From the NCBI GenBank assembly GCA_030827595.1, contig JAURED010000002.1:49001-113000 (forward strand): DNA of 64,000 nucleotides, in the 5' to 3' direction. Position numbers and translations under genes: made by a program. The stretch is from Burkholderiales bacterium (GTDB lineage: Bacteria > Pseudomonadota > Gammaproteobacteria > Burkholderiales > Methylophilaceae). Positions 39,439 through 49,092 of the stretch are shown piece by piece; positions within the stretch are counted from its first letter, which is position 1, and each line of letters starts with the position of its first letter. The notes under the pieces were generated by a model that saw only the letters and a list, made by a program, of their open reading frames with translations, was not told where the DNA came from and made no database searches.

Positions 39439-42039
39439 ATGATGAGATTTGAAAAATTAACCACTAAATTTCAACAAGCACTCGCAGAGGCGCAATCTCT
39501 TGCAAATATATCTGATCATGGGCAAATTGAGCCAGTCCATTTATTAAAAGCTCTGTTTTCCTTGGATCAAGATGAGATTAGTAACTTTCTTATTTTATCC
39601 GGAATGAGGGATCTTGGATTTAGAGCCCTGGATGAGGTTATGGAAAAAATTCCCAAGATTTCTAATTCATCAAATGAACCAGTCATATCACGAAACTTAA
39701 ATAGCTTATTTAATTGGGTTGAAAAAAAAGCTAATCAGCTGGGTGATAAATTCATATCCTCCGATTTATTTTTATTGGCACTGGAGCATGATAAAAGTGG
39801 TGTAAAAGAAACCCTGATTAATTCAGGCTTAGATTTTAAAAAATTAGAAAATATTTTAATGAATACGAGAAAAAATGAGAATGTAAATTCAGCAGATACT
39901 GAAAGTCATCGACAATCCTTAGCAAAATATACAATTGACTTAACACAGATGGCTAAAGAGGGAAAATTAGATCCTGTAATAGGTCGTGATGATGAAATTA
40001 GGCGCACAATTCAGGTGTTACAACGCAGAACAAAAAATAATCCTGTATTAATTGGTGAGCCAGGTGTCGGTAAGACAGCAATTGTTGAGGGTTTGGCTCA
40101 GAGAATTATTAATGAAGAGGTTCCAGACACACTAAAAAATAAACAAGTGTTATCACTTGATATGGCTGCATTATTGGCAGGGGCAAAATATCGAGGTGAT
40201 TTTGAAGAGCGGCTTAAGTCTGTTTTAAAAGAAATTGGTAAAAATGAAGGCAACATTATCTTATTTATCGATGAGATTCATACCATGGTTGGAGCCGGTA
40301 AAACAGAAGGGGCTATGGATGCTGGGAATATGCTTAAACCAGCATTAGCAAGAGGTGAGCTTCACTGTGTTGGGGCAACAACATTAAACGAGTACCGCCT
40401 TTATGTTGAAAAAGATGCAGCTTTAGAAAGACGATTCCAAAAAGTTTTGGTTGATGAACCTGATGTTGAATCGACCGTGGCTATATTAAGAGGTCTTCAA
40501 GAGAAATACGAGCTTCATCATAATGTCGAGATTACAGATCCTGCGATTGTGGCCGCAGCTGAATTATCAAATCGTTACATAACAGACCGCTTTCTTCCAG
40601 ATAAAGCCATTGATTTAATTGATGAGGCAGCCTCAAGAATTAAAATGGAAATTGATTCAAAACCGGAACAACTTGATAAATTAGAACGCCGACTTATTCA
40701 ATTGAAGATTGAAAGAGAAGCTGTGCGTAAAGATAAAGATGAAGCATCTCTTGAAAGATTGAAAAATATTGAAAATGAGATCGAGAAACTGGAAAAAGAT
40801 TTTTCAGATATGGAAGAAATATGGAAATCTGAAAAAGCCACCCTTTATGGCAGTAAGCAAATCAAAGAACAATTAGAAAAATTAAAAATAACCATGGAAG
40901 AGGAGAAGCGAAAAGGGAATTGGCAGAAGGTCTCGGAAATACAGTATGGAGAAATACCTGAATTAGAAAGACAGATTAAGCAGGCCTCGGAAAATGAAAT
41001 TAGTATTGATAAAAATACTAGAATGTTAAGAACTGAAGTGGGTGCAGATGAGATTGCTGAAGTTGTCTCTCGTGCTACTGGAATTCCTGTTGCAAAAATG
41101 ATGCAAGGCGAAAAAGATAAACTCCTTCAGATGGAAAAAGTTCTACACCAAAGAGTAGTGGGACAAGATGAGGCTGTTAAGACAGTTTCAAATGCGATTC
41201 GAAGATCAAGATCCGGATTGAATGATTCAGGAAAGCCTTATGGATCTTTTTTATTTTTAGGTCCAACAGGCGTTGGCAAGACGGAACTTTCAAAAACTTT
41301 AGCTAATTTTTTATTTGATAGCGAAGATCATCTCATAAGAATCGATATGTCAGAATACATGGAGAAACACTCTGTGGCCAGGTTAATTGGCGCACCTCCA
41401 GGATATGTTGGTTATGAAGAGGGAGGATATCTGACCGAGGTAGTGAGGCGTAAACCCTATAGTGTTATCTTATTAGATGAGATTGAAAAAGCCCACCCTG
41501 ATGTTTTTAATATTTTGTTACAAGTATTAGATGAAGGGCGGCTAACAGATGGAAAAGGAAAAACAGTTGATTTTAAAAATACTGTGATCATTATGACTTC
41601 TAATTTAGGTTCAGATTTAATTCAAAAAATGAGCCAAGATAATTATCAGGTCATTAAAATTGCAGTTATGGGAGAAGTGAAAAATTACTTTAAGCCGGAG
41701 TTTATTAATCGAATCGATGATGTTGTTGTATTTCATGGTCTAGGAGAGGATCATTTAAAATCAATTACAAAAATACAATTAAATGATTTATTGAATAGAC
41801 TTCAAAAATTGGGGATAAATGCTAAAGTAACCGAAGCGGCGATTAATGAAATAGGCAAAGCTGGATTTGATCCGGTATACGGTGCCCGTCCATTAAAACG
41901 AGCAATTCAAAATGAAATTGAAAATAGTCTCTCAACAGAAATTCTATCTGGAAAATTTGCAGATAAAGATAATTTAGAGATTGACTTTAATAAAGGTAAA
42001 TTTATTTTTAACAAAATTCATGAAACAGCAATTCAATGA
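39439..42039 (+). CDS. clpB: ATP-dependent disaggregase ClpB
   Basis: ClpB dissolves protein aggregates with DnaK. The 866-residue protein has an N-domain (about 1-145), a first AAA+ module (Walker [10 protein letters not shown], Walker [10 protein letters not shown]), the coiled-coil middle domain (about 405-525) and a second AAA+ module ([20 protein letters not shown]). The ClpB-type [10 protein letters not shown] sensor-2 region is present. An AAGGA ribosome site precedes the ATG. The ATG of yjbQ lies within its last codons. Confidence 0.97.
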   Translation: MMRFEKLTTKFQQALAEAQSLANISDHGQIEPVHLLKALFSLDQDEISNFLILSGMRDLGFRALDEVMEKIPKISNSSNEPVISRNLNSLFNWVEKKANQLGDKFISSDLFLLALEHDKSGVKETLINSGLDFKKLENILMNTRKNENVNSADTESHRQSLAKYTIDLTQMAKEGKLDPVIGRDDEIRRTIQVLQRRTKNNPVLIGEPGVGKTAIVEGLAQRIINEEVPDTLKNKQVLSLDMAALLAGAKYRGDFEERLKSVLKEIGKNEGNIILFIDEIHTMVGAGKTEGAMDAGNMLKPALARGELHCVGATTLNEYRLYVEKDAALERRFQKVLVDEPDVESTVAILRGLQEKYELHHNVEITDPAIVAAAELSNRYITDRFLPDKAIDLIDEAASRIKMEIDSKPEQLDKLERRLIQLKIEREAVRKDKDEASLERLKNIENEIEKLEKDFSDMEEIWKSEKATLYGSKQIKEQLEKLKITMEEEKRKGNWQKVSEIQYGEIPELERQIKQASENEISIDKNTRMLRTEVGADEIAEVVSRATGIPVAKMMQGEKDKLLQMEKVLHQRVVGQDEAVKTVSNAIRRSRSGLNDSGKPYGSFLFLGPTGVGKTELSKTLANFLFDSEDHLIRIDMSEYMEKHSVARLIGAPPGYVGYEEGGYLTEVVRRKPYSVILLDEIEKAHPDVFNILLQVLDEGRLTDGKGKTVDFKNTVIIMTSNLGSDLIQKMSQDNYQVIKIAVMGEVKNYFKPEFINRIDDVVVFHGLGEDHLKSITKIQLNDLLNRLQKLGINAKVTEAAINEIGKAGFDPVYGARPLKRAIQNEIENSLSTEILSGKFADKDNLEIDFNKGKFIFNKIHETAIQ

Positions 42040-42442
42040 AATTAAATTAACCTCTTCAAAGGGACGAGGGTTTTATGACCTTACCTCTGAAGTAAAAGCG
42101 TTCATTGAAAAAGCTGATATTGAGAATGGTTTGGTAACTTTATATATCAAGCATACGTCGGCAAGTTTACTGATCAATGAGAATTATGATTCCGATGTTC
42201 TAATTGATATGGAGACATTCTTTTCAAATTTAATCCCTGATGGATTTGAAGATTTAATCCATACCACAGAAGGCCCTGATGATATGCCTGCACATATTCG
42301 AAGTGCTTTGACGCAAACCCATTTGTCTATTCCAATTTTTCAAGGACAACTGCAAATTGGTCAGTGGCAAGGAATTTTTATGTATGAACATCGTTTAAAT
42401 TCACATCACCGAACAATTGCTATTCATGCCATAGGCGATTAA
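42020..42442 (+). CDS. YjbQ family protein
   Basis: A YjbQ/UPF0047 protein of 140 residues. Conserved segments are [24 protein letters not shown] (with the conserved His), [15 protein letters not shown] and IFMYEHR. The family is a small trimeric metal-binding fold with weak thiamine-phosphate-synthase activity reported for some members. Its cellular role is unsettled. ATG 42020 is the right start, since the longer frame lies inside clpB. The stop is one base away from the convergent envC stop. Confidence 0.88.
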   Translation: MKQQFNEIKLTSSKGRGFYDLTSEVKAFIEKADIENGLVTLYIKHTSASLLINENYDSDVLIDMETFFSNLIPDGFEDLIHTTEGPDDMPAHIRSALTQTHLSIPIFQGQLQIGQWQGIFMYEHRLNSHHRTIAIHAIGD

Positions 42443-42443
42443 T

Positions 42444-43631
42444 TTATTTTTTACTCCAAGAAGTCGGATCAAAGGGCTTGCTATCTTTCCTTAATTCATA
42501 ATAGAGACCATCAATCCCTAGTCCACCGGTATTTCCAACCGTTGCAATTACGTCTCCCGCTTTAACCTCATCATTCACATTGAGCAAGATTGATTCGTTG
42601 TAGCCATATAAACTCATATACCCTTGTCCATGATCAATAATAATTAGATTACCAAAACCTCGAAGCCAGTCGGCATAAGCGACTTTTCCATCAGCAACCG
42701 CGATGACTTCCTCACCTTCTTTTGCTGTTATAAAAATACCTTTCCACTTAATTCCGGTATCTTTTCTTTTGGTATCAAATTGATATTTAATGTTACCTTT
42801 TACAGGATATGGAAGCTTTCCTTTTAATTTTTTAAAATCGCCTCCCTCAAATGGAACAACAGTTTCATTTGATTTTGTTTTTTTTGTATCTTTTAAGCGT
42901 ATTTGATCTTTAGCTTCTTTTGCTGCCTTTTTTAAAAGCTCATCAATAATTGATTTCAACTTCTTCTCATCTTCGATGAGTTTTTGCTTGATTTGCTCTT
43001 TATTTTTTATTTCATTATCAACAATTACTAATAATTGTTTTTTTTGGTTTTTTTCATCCTCGAGTTGTTCTTTTACCTTACCTTTATCCTTTTTTAGATT
43101 TTCAATTTTGCTGATAGTTTTTTTTATAATTTGCTTGGTTTCGATTAGTTTATTATTTTTACTCTCAAGATCTTTAATGAGATCAATTTGCGCTGAAGTA
43201 TAGTAGGACTGTAACTTTTGATCACGCATAATATTACTTGGGTTTTCCCCTTTGATAATTGATTGAAGGTAGCTTGATTCGCCACGCTTATGAAAATCTT
43301 GAAGAAAATTTGATAAATATGATTTTTTGTTATTAATATCTTCTATTAATTCAGCTTGATCATCATTTAGCTTTTTTAATTTAGCTAGATTCTGTTTAGA
43401 TTTCTTATTTATACTATGAATTTCTTTTCGAGTTTCACTTATCTTTTGCTCTTGAGCTTTTAATTCTTTGCTGATATCAGCTTTTTTTGCCTTATTTTCT
43501 TTAATCTCTTTATCAATGGTTTTAATTTGGTTTTTGACGTTATCAAGGTCTTTAGAGCTTTCATCGACACCCGCATAAGCAGATGTAACGATCGTATAAA
43601 ACAGTAAAAAAATTAAATGATTAAACCTCAT
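42444..43631 (-). CDS. envC: Murein hydrolase activator EnvC
   Basis: A 395-residue secreted protein: signal peptide (about 1-20), a long Lys/Glu-rich coiled coil (about 22-245) and a C-terminal LytM/M23 domain. The domain is degenerate, as in E. coli EnvC: KWKGIFITAKEGEEVIAVAD, MSLYGYNESI and LYYELRK lack the zinc-binding His/Asp residues. It should therefore activate amidases (AmiA/B type) at the septum rather than cut peptidoglycan itself. It overlaps gpmI by 4 bases, the same pair as in E. coli. Confidence 0.92.
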   Translation of the reverse strand: MRFNHLIFLLFYTIVTSAYAGVDESSKDLDNVKNQIKTIDKEIKENKAKKADISKELKAQEQKISETRKEIHSINKKSKQNLAKLKKLNDDQAELIEDINNKKSYLSNFLQDFHKRGESSYLQSIIKGENPSNIMRDQKLQSYYTSAQIDLIKDLESKNNKLIETKQIIKKTISKIENLKKDKGKVKEQLEDEKNQKKQLLVIVDNEIKNKEQIKQKLIEDEKKLKSIIDELLKKAAKEAKDQIRLKDTKKTKSNETVVPFEGGDFKKLKGKLPYPVKGNIKYQFDTKRKDTGIKWKGIFITAKEGEEVIAVADGKVAYADWLRGFGNLIIIDHGQGYMSLYGYNESILLNVNDEVKAGDVIATVGNTGGLGIDGLYYELRKDSKPFDPTSWSKK

Positions 43632-45166
43632 GTCTTGAACTGAATTAAATTTTTTCCTGTCATTTCTTGAGGCGCTTCACAATTTAATAGTGATAGTATT
43701 GTGGGGGCAATGTCTGATAGCTTTCCTCCATCGACTATTTTTTGAGCTTTTGAATTCATTACTATAAATGGAACCAAATTAGTTGTATGTTGGGTATGGA
43801 CCTGATTATTTTTAACGTCCATCATCAGTTCAGCATTCCCATGATCAGCGGTGATGATCAATGAACCATTGACCTTGCGTGTTGATTCAATAATTTTTCC
43901 AATACAGAGATCCATGGCTTCCACCGCTTTTTTTGCTGCATTCAAATCTCCTGTATGTCCAACCATATCCCCATTTGCAAAATTACATATAATGACATCG
44001 TATTTTTCAGAATTAATAGATGTACAGAGTTTGTCGGTCACCTCATAAACACTCATCTCAGGCTTTAAGTCATAGGTTTTGACATCGGGTGATGGGATGA
44101 GAATCCTATCTTCATTAGGGAATTCTTTTTCTTGTCCCCCATTAAAGAAAAAAGTGACATGCGGATATTTCTCAGTTTCAGCGATTCGTAGCTGAGTAAA
44201 TCCGTGATCAGCAAGGTAAGATCCCAGTGTATTTTTTAATTGAATTGGAGGAAAAAGGACTTTGACATTTTTAAATGACTGATCATAGCTCGTCATCGTT
44301 AAATAATTTAGCTTTTTTACAATTTTATATCTATTAAATTCCCTAAAGTTTTTTTCCATGATTGCTCGGGTTAATTCTCGGCCACGATCTGATCGAAAAT
44401 TTAAAAAGATAACCATGTCACCTTCTTGAACTACAGATTCTTGATGAATTAGCGTTGGAGATACAAACTCATCTAACTCGTCACGGGCATAGGCATCTTT
44501 GAGTGCTTCTAGACCACTTGGCGATGAAAAATAAGGTTGTCCTTCTATGAGCATTTTGTATACGCTTTCAATACGATCCCAACGGTTATCTCGATCCATT
44601 GCGTAAAATCGACCTGAAATTGAACCCAGTTTTCCATACTGATTGGTTTTAAACCATTGCTCAAGATTATAAATGTATTTTTCTGCACTTTTTGGTGGCG
44701 TATCCCGACCATCCAGAAACGCATGAACAAAAGTTTCGGAAACCCTATATTTTTTTGCAATAGACAAAAGAGCTTCAAAATGATCATAGTGACTATGAAC
44801 GCCACCATCAGAAAGAAGCCCAAAAAAATGCAGTCTACCTTTTGCTTGTTTGAGCTGATTGAAGCCTTCAATTAGAACATTATGTGCATCAAGTTCTTTA
44901 TTTTGAATCGCGTTATTAATCTTTTGTATATCTTGAAAGACGATTCGTCCCGCTCCAATATTAATATGTCCAACTTCAGAGTTTCCCATTTGACCTTCAG
45001 GAAGGCCCACATAGTCCTCAGAGGCATTAATTAAACTATGGGGATACTCTGTTTTTAATAGATCTAAATTTGGCGTATGTGCTTGAGCAACTGCATTATG
45101 CTCAATATCTGTGGAATGACCAAATCCATCCAGAATTAATAAAGTGATTGTATTTTTTTTTGACAT
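43628..45166 (-). CDS. gpmI: Phosphoglycerate mutase, 2,3-BPG-independent
   Basis: GpmI interconverts 3- and 2-phosphoglycerate with two Mn ions and a phosphoserine. The 512-residue protein has the alkaline-phosphatase-superfamily start LLILDGFG, the Ser nucleophile in QMGNSEVGHINIGAGR, LDGRDTPPKSA, FLNFRSDRGREL, and the metal ligands in NFANGDMVGHTGD and ITADHGNAE. The length is standard. It precedes envC in the operon. Confidence 0.97.
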   Translation of the reverse strand: MSKKNTITLLILDGFGHSTDIEHNAVAQAHTPNLDLLKTEYPHSLINASEDYVGLPEGQMGNSEVGHINIGAGRIVFQDIQKINNAIQNKELDAHNVLIEGFNQLKQAKGRLHFFGLLSDGGVHSHYDHFEALLSIAKKYRVSETFVHAFLDGRDTPPKSAEKYIYNLEQWFKTNQYGKLGSISGRFYAMDRDNRWDRIESVYKMLIEGQPYFSSPSGLEALKDAYARDELDEFVSPTLIHQESVVQEGDMVIFLNFRSDRGRELTRAIMEKNFREFNRYKIVKKLNYLTMTSYDQSFKNVKVLFPPIQLKNTLGSYLADHGFTQLRIAETEKYPHVTFFFNGGQEKEFPNEDRILIPSPDVKTYDLKPEMSVYEVTDKLCTSINSEKYDVIICNFANGDMVGHTGDLNAAKKAVEAMDLCIGKIIESTRKVNGSLIITADHGNAELMMDVKNNQVHTQHTTNLVPFIVMNSKAQKIVDGGKLSDIAPTILSLLNCEAPQEMTGKNLIQFKT

Positions 45167-45274
45167 AGTAAAAACTTAATATTCGTAATTATATCATTGC
45201 AACATTAGCTATAATATCGAAGCTTAAATAAAAACATTGAAATTATAAGATTAATCCCAATATATAAAATAATT

Positions 45275-45538
45275 ATGAAAATTACTATGTATACCAGTGG
45301 ATTTTGTCCCTATTGTACAAATGCTGAAAGACTCCTAAAGAATAAGGGTGTTGAAGTCATTGATAAAATATTTATCGACGAGTCTGAGGATGCACTTTCT
45401 CAAATGATTGAAATGACTGGAAGAAGAACAGTGCCACAAATTTTTATAAATGATCAACATATTGGGGGTTTTGATGATCTTCGCAAATTTGATCAATCGG
45501 GTCAGCTAGATCAGGTTATAGCTAAATCATCTACTTAG
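45275..45538 (+). CDS. grxC: Glutaredoxin 3
   Basis: An 87-residue dithiol glutaredoxin with active site CPYC at residues 11-14, cis-Pro segment RTVPQIFIN and glutathione-binding GGFDDL. It reduces disulfides with glutathione. The grxC-secB-gpsA order is widespread in Proteobacteria. A TATAAT at about 45210-45215 may be its -10 box, though the -35 is poor. Confidence 0.96.
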   Translation: MKITMYTSGFCPYCTNAERLLKNKGVEVIDKIFIDESEDALSQMIEMTGRRTVPQIFINDQHIGGFDDLRKFDQSGQLDQVIAKSST

Positions 45539-45602
45539 CACTAGGTTTTCATTGGGAGACAGTGTAAAATCTGTCGTTTAAAAATTAAATGTTGGAAAAA
45601 AT

Positions 45603-46121
45603 ATGGCTGAAGATAAAAAGAAAAAAACGACCAAGACTTCAAAATCTACTAAAGCGAAAGGAATGGATCCTTCACAGGCTCAACAACCTGGATTTGCAAT
45701 TGAAAAGCTTTATTTAAAGGATGCATCAGTAGAGGTTCCCAATGCCCCTGAAATTTTCACGAACCGAGAGGCACCAAAAATTGGCATAGAATTGAACAAT
45801 ACGGCTAGACCTTTAGCGGATGGATTTTATGAAGTATCTCTTCAAGTCACAGTAACCTCAAAACAAGAAGATAAAGTTGCTTTTCTAGTTGAGGTGACTC
45901 AATCAGGCATTTTCCAAATTAGCAATATTCCTAATGAGGGATTAGAAATGGTACTCGCTATTACCTGCCCAAATATTTTATTCCCCTATGCTAGAGAAGC
46001 TGTATCAGATATGGTGACTAAGTCAGGATTTCAACCAGTATTATTAAATCCAATTAATTTTGAGAACTTGTATTTACAACAAAAACAACAACAAGCTCAA
46101 CAAACAAAAACTGATGATTAA
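45603..46121 (+). CDS. secB: Protein-export chaperone SecB
   Basis: SecB holds preproteins unfolded and passes them to SecA. The core (about residues 28-160) shows FAIEKLYLKDASVEVPNAP, DGFYEVSLQVTVT, CPNILFPYAREAVSDMV and QPVLLNPINFENLY. The first 25 or so residues form a Lys/Thr-rich tail (KKKKTTKTSKSTKAK) that E. coli SecB lacks. The C-terminus is Gln-rich. Start ATG 45603 is the first in frame, so the tail seems real. The SH3 gene overlaps by 8 bases. Confidence 0.95.
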   Translation: MAEDKKKKTTKTSKSTKAKGMDPSQAQQPGFAIEKLYLKDASVEVPNAPEIFTNREAPKIGIELNNTARPLADGFYEVSLQVTVTSKQEDKVAFLVEVTQSGIFQISNIPNEGLEMVLAITCPNILFPYAREAVSDMVTKSGFQPVLLNPINFENLYLQQKQQQAQQTKTDD

Positions 46122-46566
46122 TAAACAGAAGTGCATTGCACTTTTGTTTTTACCTTTTTTTTGTTTTTCATCGAGTGCTGAATATCTATCAGTTGGTGTT
46201 GATCAATCTTTTCTGCATGAAGCACCATCCGATTCCACAAAAAAAACTTTTATTGTTACCAAAGGTTATCCTCTTGAGGTACTTGTGAGTCTTAAGGAGT
46301 GGAAAAAAGTGAAGGATCACCAGGGAGCAATTAACTGGATTCCATCGAATCACCTTTCTTCAAAAAAAATGGTATTGAACTTTAAGGATAATAACCCAAT
46401 TTATTTGGAGCCAAATGAATCAAGTCCGACGTTGGCTTTTGTAGCAGAAAACGTTGTGCTTGAGATAGTTGACAATAAAAGAATCGATAATTGGATCAAG
46501 GTTTATTCCAAATCAACTGAGGTAGAGGGTTTTATCTCGATTGAGAATCTTTGGGGCATCAAATGA
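46114..46566 (+). CDS. Secreted SH3-domain protein
   Basis: A 150-residue protein with a signal peptide (about 1-23, FCFSSSAEY) and bacterial SH3-type repeats (about 25-90 and 90-150: HEAPSDSTKKTFIVTKGYPL, YLEPNESSPTLAFVAENV). Bacterial SH3 domains often bind peptidoglycan. This one is regularly found between secB and gpsA in Betaproteobacteria and has no assigned function. ATG 46114 overlaps the secB stop. The stop overlaps gpsA by 4 bases. Confidence 0.85.
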   Translation: MINKQKCIALLFLPFFCFSSSAEYLSVGVDQSFLHEAPSDSTKKTFIVTKGYPLEVLVSLKEWKKVKDHQGAINWIPSNHLSSKKMVLNFKDNNPIYLEPNESSPTLAFVAENVVLEIVDNKRIDNWIKVYSKSTEVEGFISIENLWGIK

Positions 46567-47549
46567 ATGTTGCTGTCTTAGGGGCTGGCGCGTGGGGTAC
46601 AGCTCTGGCAATTCAGGCAGCTAAAAAAGTTCCTGTGACTCTATGGGCCAGAGATTCTGGACACATTTCAGGAATGCAAAAGGCAAGAACAAATCCTAAA
46701 TACTTGGGCGACTTTAAATTTCCAGAGTCCTTAAAGCTTAGCGCTTCACTTGATGAAGCTGTTAATTTTGCTGATATTATCGTATCCGCCGTTCCTACTT
46801 CTGCCTTTGGCTCAGTTGTTCAAAATATACAAACCATAGATCCAAAAAAGCCAATTATTTGGACAAATAAAGGTTTAGAAAAAGAGACGGGTTTATTCCC
46901 TCATGAAATTTTAAATAAATTTATCTCAAATACGGGTTTGGAGCATGGGGTTTTATCTGGCCCAAGTTTTGCTGCAGAGTTAGTTCGTAACTTACCTACA
47001 GCGGTCACAGTGGCTGCTTCAAGCAAGGATCTTGCATTAAAAGTTGCAGAAATTTTTCATCATCACAGTATGCGGATTTATCTCAGTGATGACATTGCCG
47101 GGGTATCCATTAGCGGGGCATTAAAAAATATTATTGCCATTGCTGCTGGCATATCAGATGGAATGGGTTTTGGAAATAATGCAAGGGCTGCACTCATCAC
47201 AAGAGGCATTGCTGAGATCACTAGATTTGGCGTCAGTCATGGAGCAAAAGAAGAAACTTTCATGGGTTTAGCAGGCATCGGCGATTTAATGTTGACCTGT
47301 ACTGGACAATACTCAAGGAACAGAGAAGTCGGACTTCGTTTGGCAGAAGGAAAAGCTCTTTCGGAGATATTGTCATCACTTGGACATGTGGCTGAAGGCG
47401 TAAACGCCTGTTACGAAGTCAAGAAGCGCATTAAAAGTGATGTTGATATGCCAATTGTTCAAGAGGTTTACCAGGTGTTAACCAATAATATATCTGCATC
47501 TGAAGCAGTAAAAAGTTTACTTTCGAGATCGCTCCGACCCGAAAGTTAA
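46563..47549 (+). CDS. gpsA: Glycerol-3-phosphate dehydrogenase (NAD(P)+)
   Basis: GpsA reduces dihydroxyacetone phosphate to sn-glycerol-3-phosphate for phospholipids. The 328-residue protein has the dinucleotide fold VAVLGAGAWGTALA, TNKGLEKETG, LSGPSFAAEL, GALKNIIAIAAGISDG (catalytic Lys) and NARAALITRG. ATG 46563 is used because it forms the ATGA overlap with the previous gene. An upstream alternative would add only four residues. The end overlaps trmL by 4 bases. Confidence 0.96.
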   Translation: MNVAVLGAGAWGTALAIQAAKKVPVTLWARDSGHISGMQKARTNPKYLGDFKFPESLKLSASLDEAVNFADIIVSAVPTSAFGSVVQNIQTIDPKKPIIWTNKGLEKETGLFPHEILNKFISNTGLEHGVLSGPSFAAELVRNLPTAVTVAASSKDLALKVAEIFHHHSMRIYLSDDIAGVSISGALKNIIAIAAGISDGMGFGNNARAALITRGIAEITRFGVSHGAKEETFMGLAGIGDLMLTCTGQYSRNREVGLRLAEGKALSEILSSLGHVAEGVNACYEVKKRIKSDVDMPIVQEVYQVLTNNISASEAVKSLLSRSLRPES

Positions 47550-48010
47550 TTTCCATTGGTAAAGTTGTTTTGTCTCCATGCTTCGTATAAAACAATTGAT
47601 ACGGTATTGGCAAGATTAATGCTTCGATTATTTGATGCCATAGGAATTCTTAAAAGCATGTCTGGCCCAATTATGCCTCTAATTTTTTCTGGCAAACCTC
47701 TTGTTTCTGGTCCAAATATAAAAAAATCATTTTTTTTAAAATTTATATGGTGATAGTATTTTGTACCTTTCGTTGAAATACCATACAAATTAATATTTTC
47801 ATGAATTTTTAAAAAATGTTGAAAATTATCATAGATTTTTATCAAATTATTATCAATATAGTCTAGCCCGGCCCGTCGGAGTGTTTTTTCATTGAGATCG
47901 AAACCCAAAGGTTGAATGAGGTGGAGGCTCGCATCAGCATTTGAACATAAGCGGATAATGTTTCCAGTATTGGGGGGGATTTCAGGTTCAAATAAGACAA
48001 TATTAAACAT
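47546..48010 (-). CDS. trmL: tRNA (cytidine(34)-2'-O)-methyltransferase TrmL
   Basis: A 154-residue minimal SPOUT methyltransferase that modifies the wobble base of tRNA-Leu. PEIPPNTGNIIRLC at the N-terminus, FGPETRGLPEKI and RIPMASNNRSINLANTVSIV are the knotted AdoMet-binding segments. It is convergent with gpsA and divergent from the biotin operon. Confidence 0.94.
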   Translation of the reverse strand: MFNIVLFEPEIPPNTGNIIRLCSNADASLHLIQPLGFDLNEKTLRRAGLDYIDNNLIKIYDNFQHFLKIHENINLYGISTKGTKYYHHINFKKNDFFIFGPETRGLPEKIRGIIGPDMLLRIPMASNNRSINLANTVSIVLYEAWRQNNFTNGN

Positions 48011-48029
48011 TTGATTATTTTTTAATCTT

Positions 48030-48060
48030 TTGTTAATTAAAATTTTTGTATGGTTAACAT
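48030..48060. promoter_or_regulatory. Possible BirA-type operator before bioB
   Basis: An imperfect inverted repeat, TTGTTAAT, 15 bases, GTTAACAT, overlaps the -35 region of the bio promoter. Bacillus-type BirA operators have the form TTGTTAAC-spacer-GTTAACAA, with a similar spacing. Six of eight positions pair between the arms. In AT-rich DNA this could arise by chance. Confidence 0.35.
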
Positions 48061-48074
48061 TTAAGTATTATAAT
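48046..48074 (+). promoter_or_regulatory. Sigma-70 promoter of bioBFHCD
   Basis: TTGTAT and TATAAT are separated by 17 bases. The start of transcription would lie about 20-25 bases before the bioB GTG. It is the only strong promoter in the 92-base gap between trmL and bioB. Confidence 0.7.
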
Positions 48075-48102
48075 ATTCTTTATTTCTTTTGAGGACTTAA
48101 TT

Positions 48103-49086
48103 GTGGACCAAAATATACAATTTCATACAAAAAGCATTAAAAAAGAACAAGCAAGTAAAAATATTTCAAATGAATATATTAAATCATTATTTTTAATGCC
48201 ATTTAATGATCTCATATATCAGGCACAACAAGTCCATAGATCAAATTTTGATGCAAATAAAGTCCAACTGAGTACTTTGTTATCCATTAAAACGGGAGGG
48301 TGTTCTGAAGATTGTGCCTATTGCCCTCAATCTGCAAGATACAACACGGATGTTGAGAATGAAAAAATACTTGCTCTCGATGAGGTAATTTCAGCGGCTA
48401 AGGCCGCCAAGGAATCAGGCGCTAGCAGATTTTGTATGGGGGCCGCTTGGAGATCACCAAAACAAAAAGATTTAGATTTGGTTAAACAGATGATTGTTGA
48501 AGTTAAAAAACTGGGATTAGAATCCTGTGCAACACTGGGAATGCTCAATCAAGATCAAACAAGACAACTCAAAGAGGTTGGTCTTGATTACTATAATCAT
48601 AACTTAGACACTTCACCGGAATTTTATGGAGATATTATCAGTACAAGAACTTACCAAGACCGCCTAGACACACTTCAAAACGTGAGAGATCAGGGTATAC
48701 ATGTTTGTTGTGGAGGTATTGTAGGTATGGGTGAAAGTTTAGATGAGCGAGTTGGATTGTTGGCTGAGCTTGCCAATCTGACTCCACAACCTGAAAGTGT
48801 GCCTATAAATCTTTTAACTCAGGTTGAGGGGACTCCTTTATTTGGAATAGAAGAGTTAGACCATTTTGATTTTGTGAAAACAATTGCAGTTGCAAGAATC
48901 TTAATGCCGAAGAGTTATGTGAGATTATCTGCAGGCAGGGAGAAAATGAATGAAGCTACACAAGCTCTTGCATTTCTTGCAGGGGCAAACTCAATATTTT
49001 ATGGAGAGGAATTGCTCACTACTGAGAACCCTGCCTCCGAAAAAGATCAAGAGTTGATGAAAAAATTAGGAATAAAAGCAATTTAA
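48103..49086 (+). CDS. bioB: Biotin synthase
   Basis: BioB inserts sulfur into dethiobiotin. The 327-residue radical-SAM protein has the CxxxCxxC cluster in [16 protein letters not shown] (Cys about 67, 71, 74), FCMGAAWR and [12 protein letters not shown]. The [2Fe-2S] ligands follow in the barrel ([21 protein letters not shown]). The start is GTG 48103 with GAGGA upstream. First gene of the operon. Confidence 0.97.
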   Translation: MDQNIQFHTKSIKKEQASKNISNEYIKSLFLMPFNDLIYQAQQVHRSNFDANKVQLSTLLSIKTGGCSEDCAYCPQSARYNTDVENEKILALDEVISAAKAAKESGASRFCMGAAWRSPKQKDLDLVKQMIVEVKKLGLESCATLGMLNQDQTRQLKEVGLDYYNHNLDTSPEFYGDIISTRTYQDRLDTLQNVRDQGIHVCCGGIVGMGESLDERVGLLAELANLTPQPESVPINLLTQVEGTPLFGIEELDHFDFVKTIAVARILMPKSYVRLSAGREKMNEATQALAFLAGANSIFYGEELLTTENPASEKDQELMKKLGIKAI

Positions 49087-49092
49087 TCTCCA

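Noticed and set aside
45558..45580. Hairpin GACAG/CTGTC after grxC as a terminator
   Set aside because: The stem is only five pairs with an eight-base loop, and the following tract is GTTTAAAAA rather than a T run.
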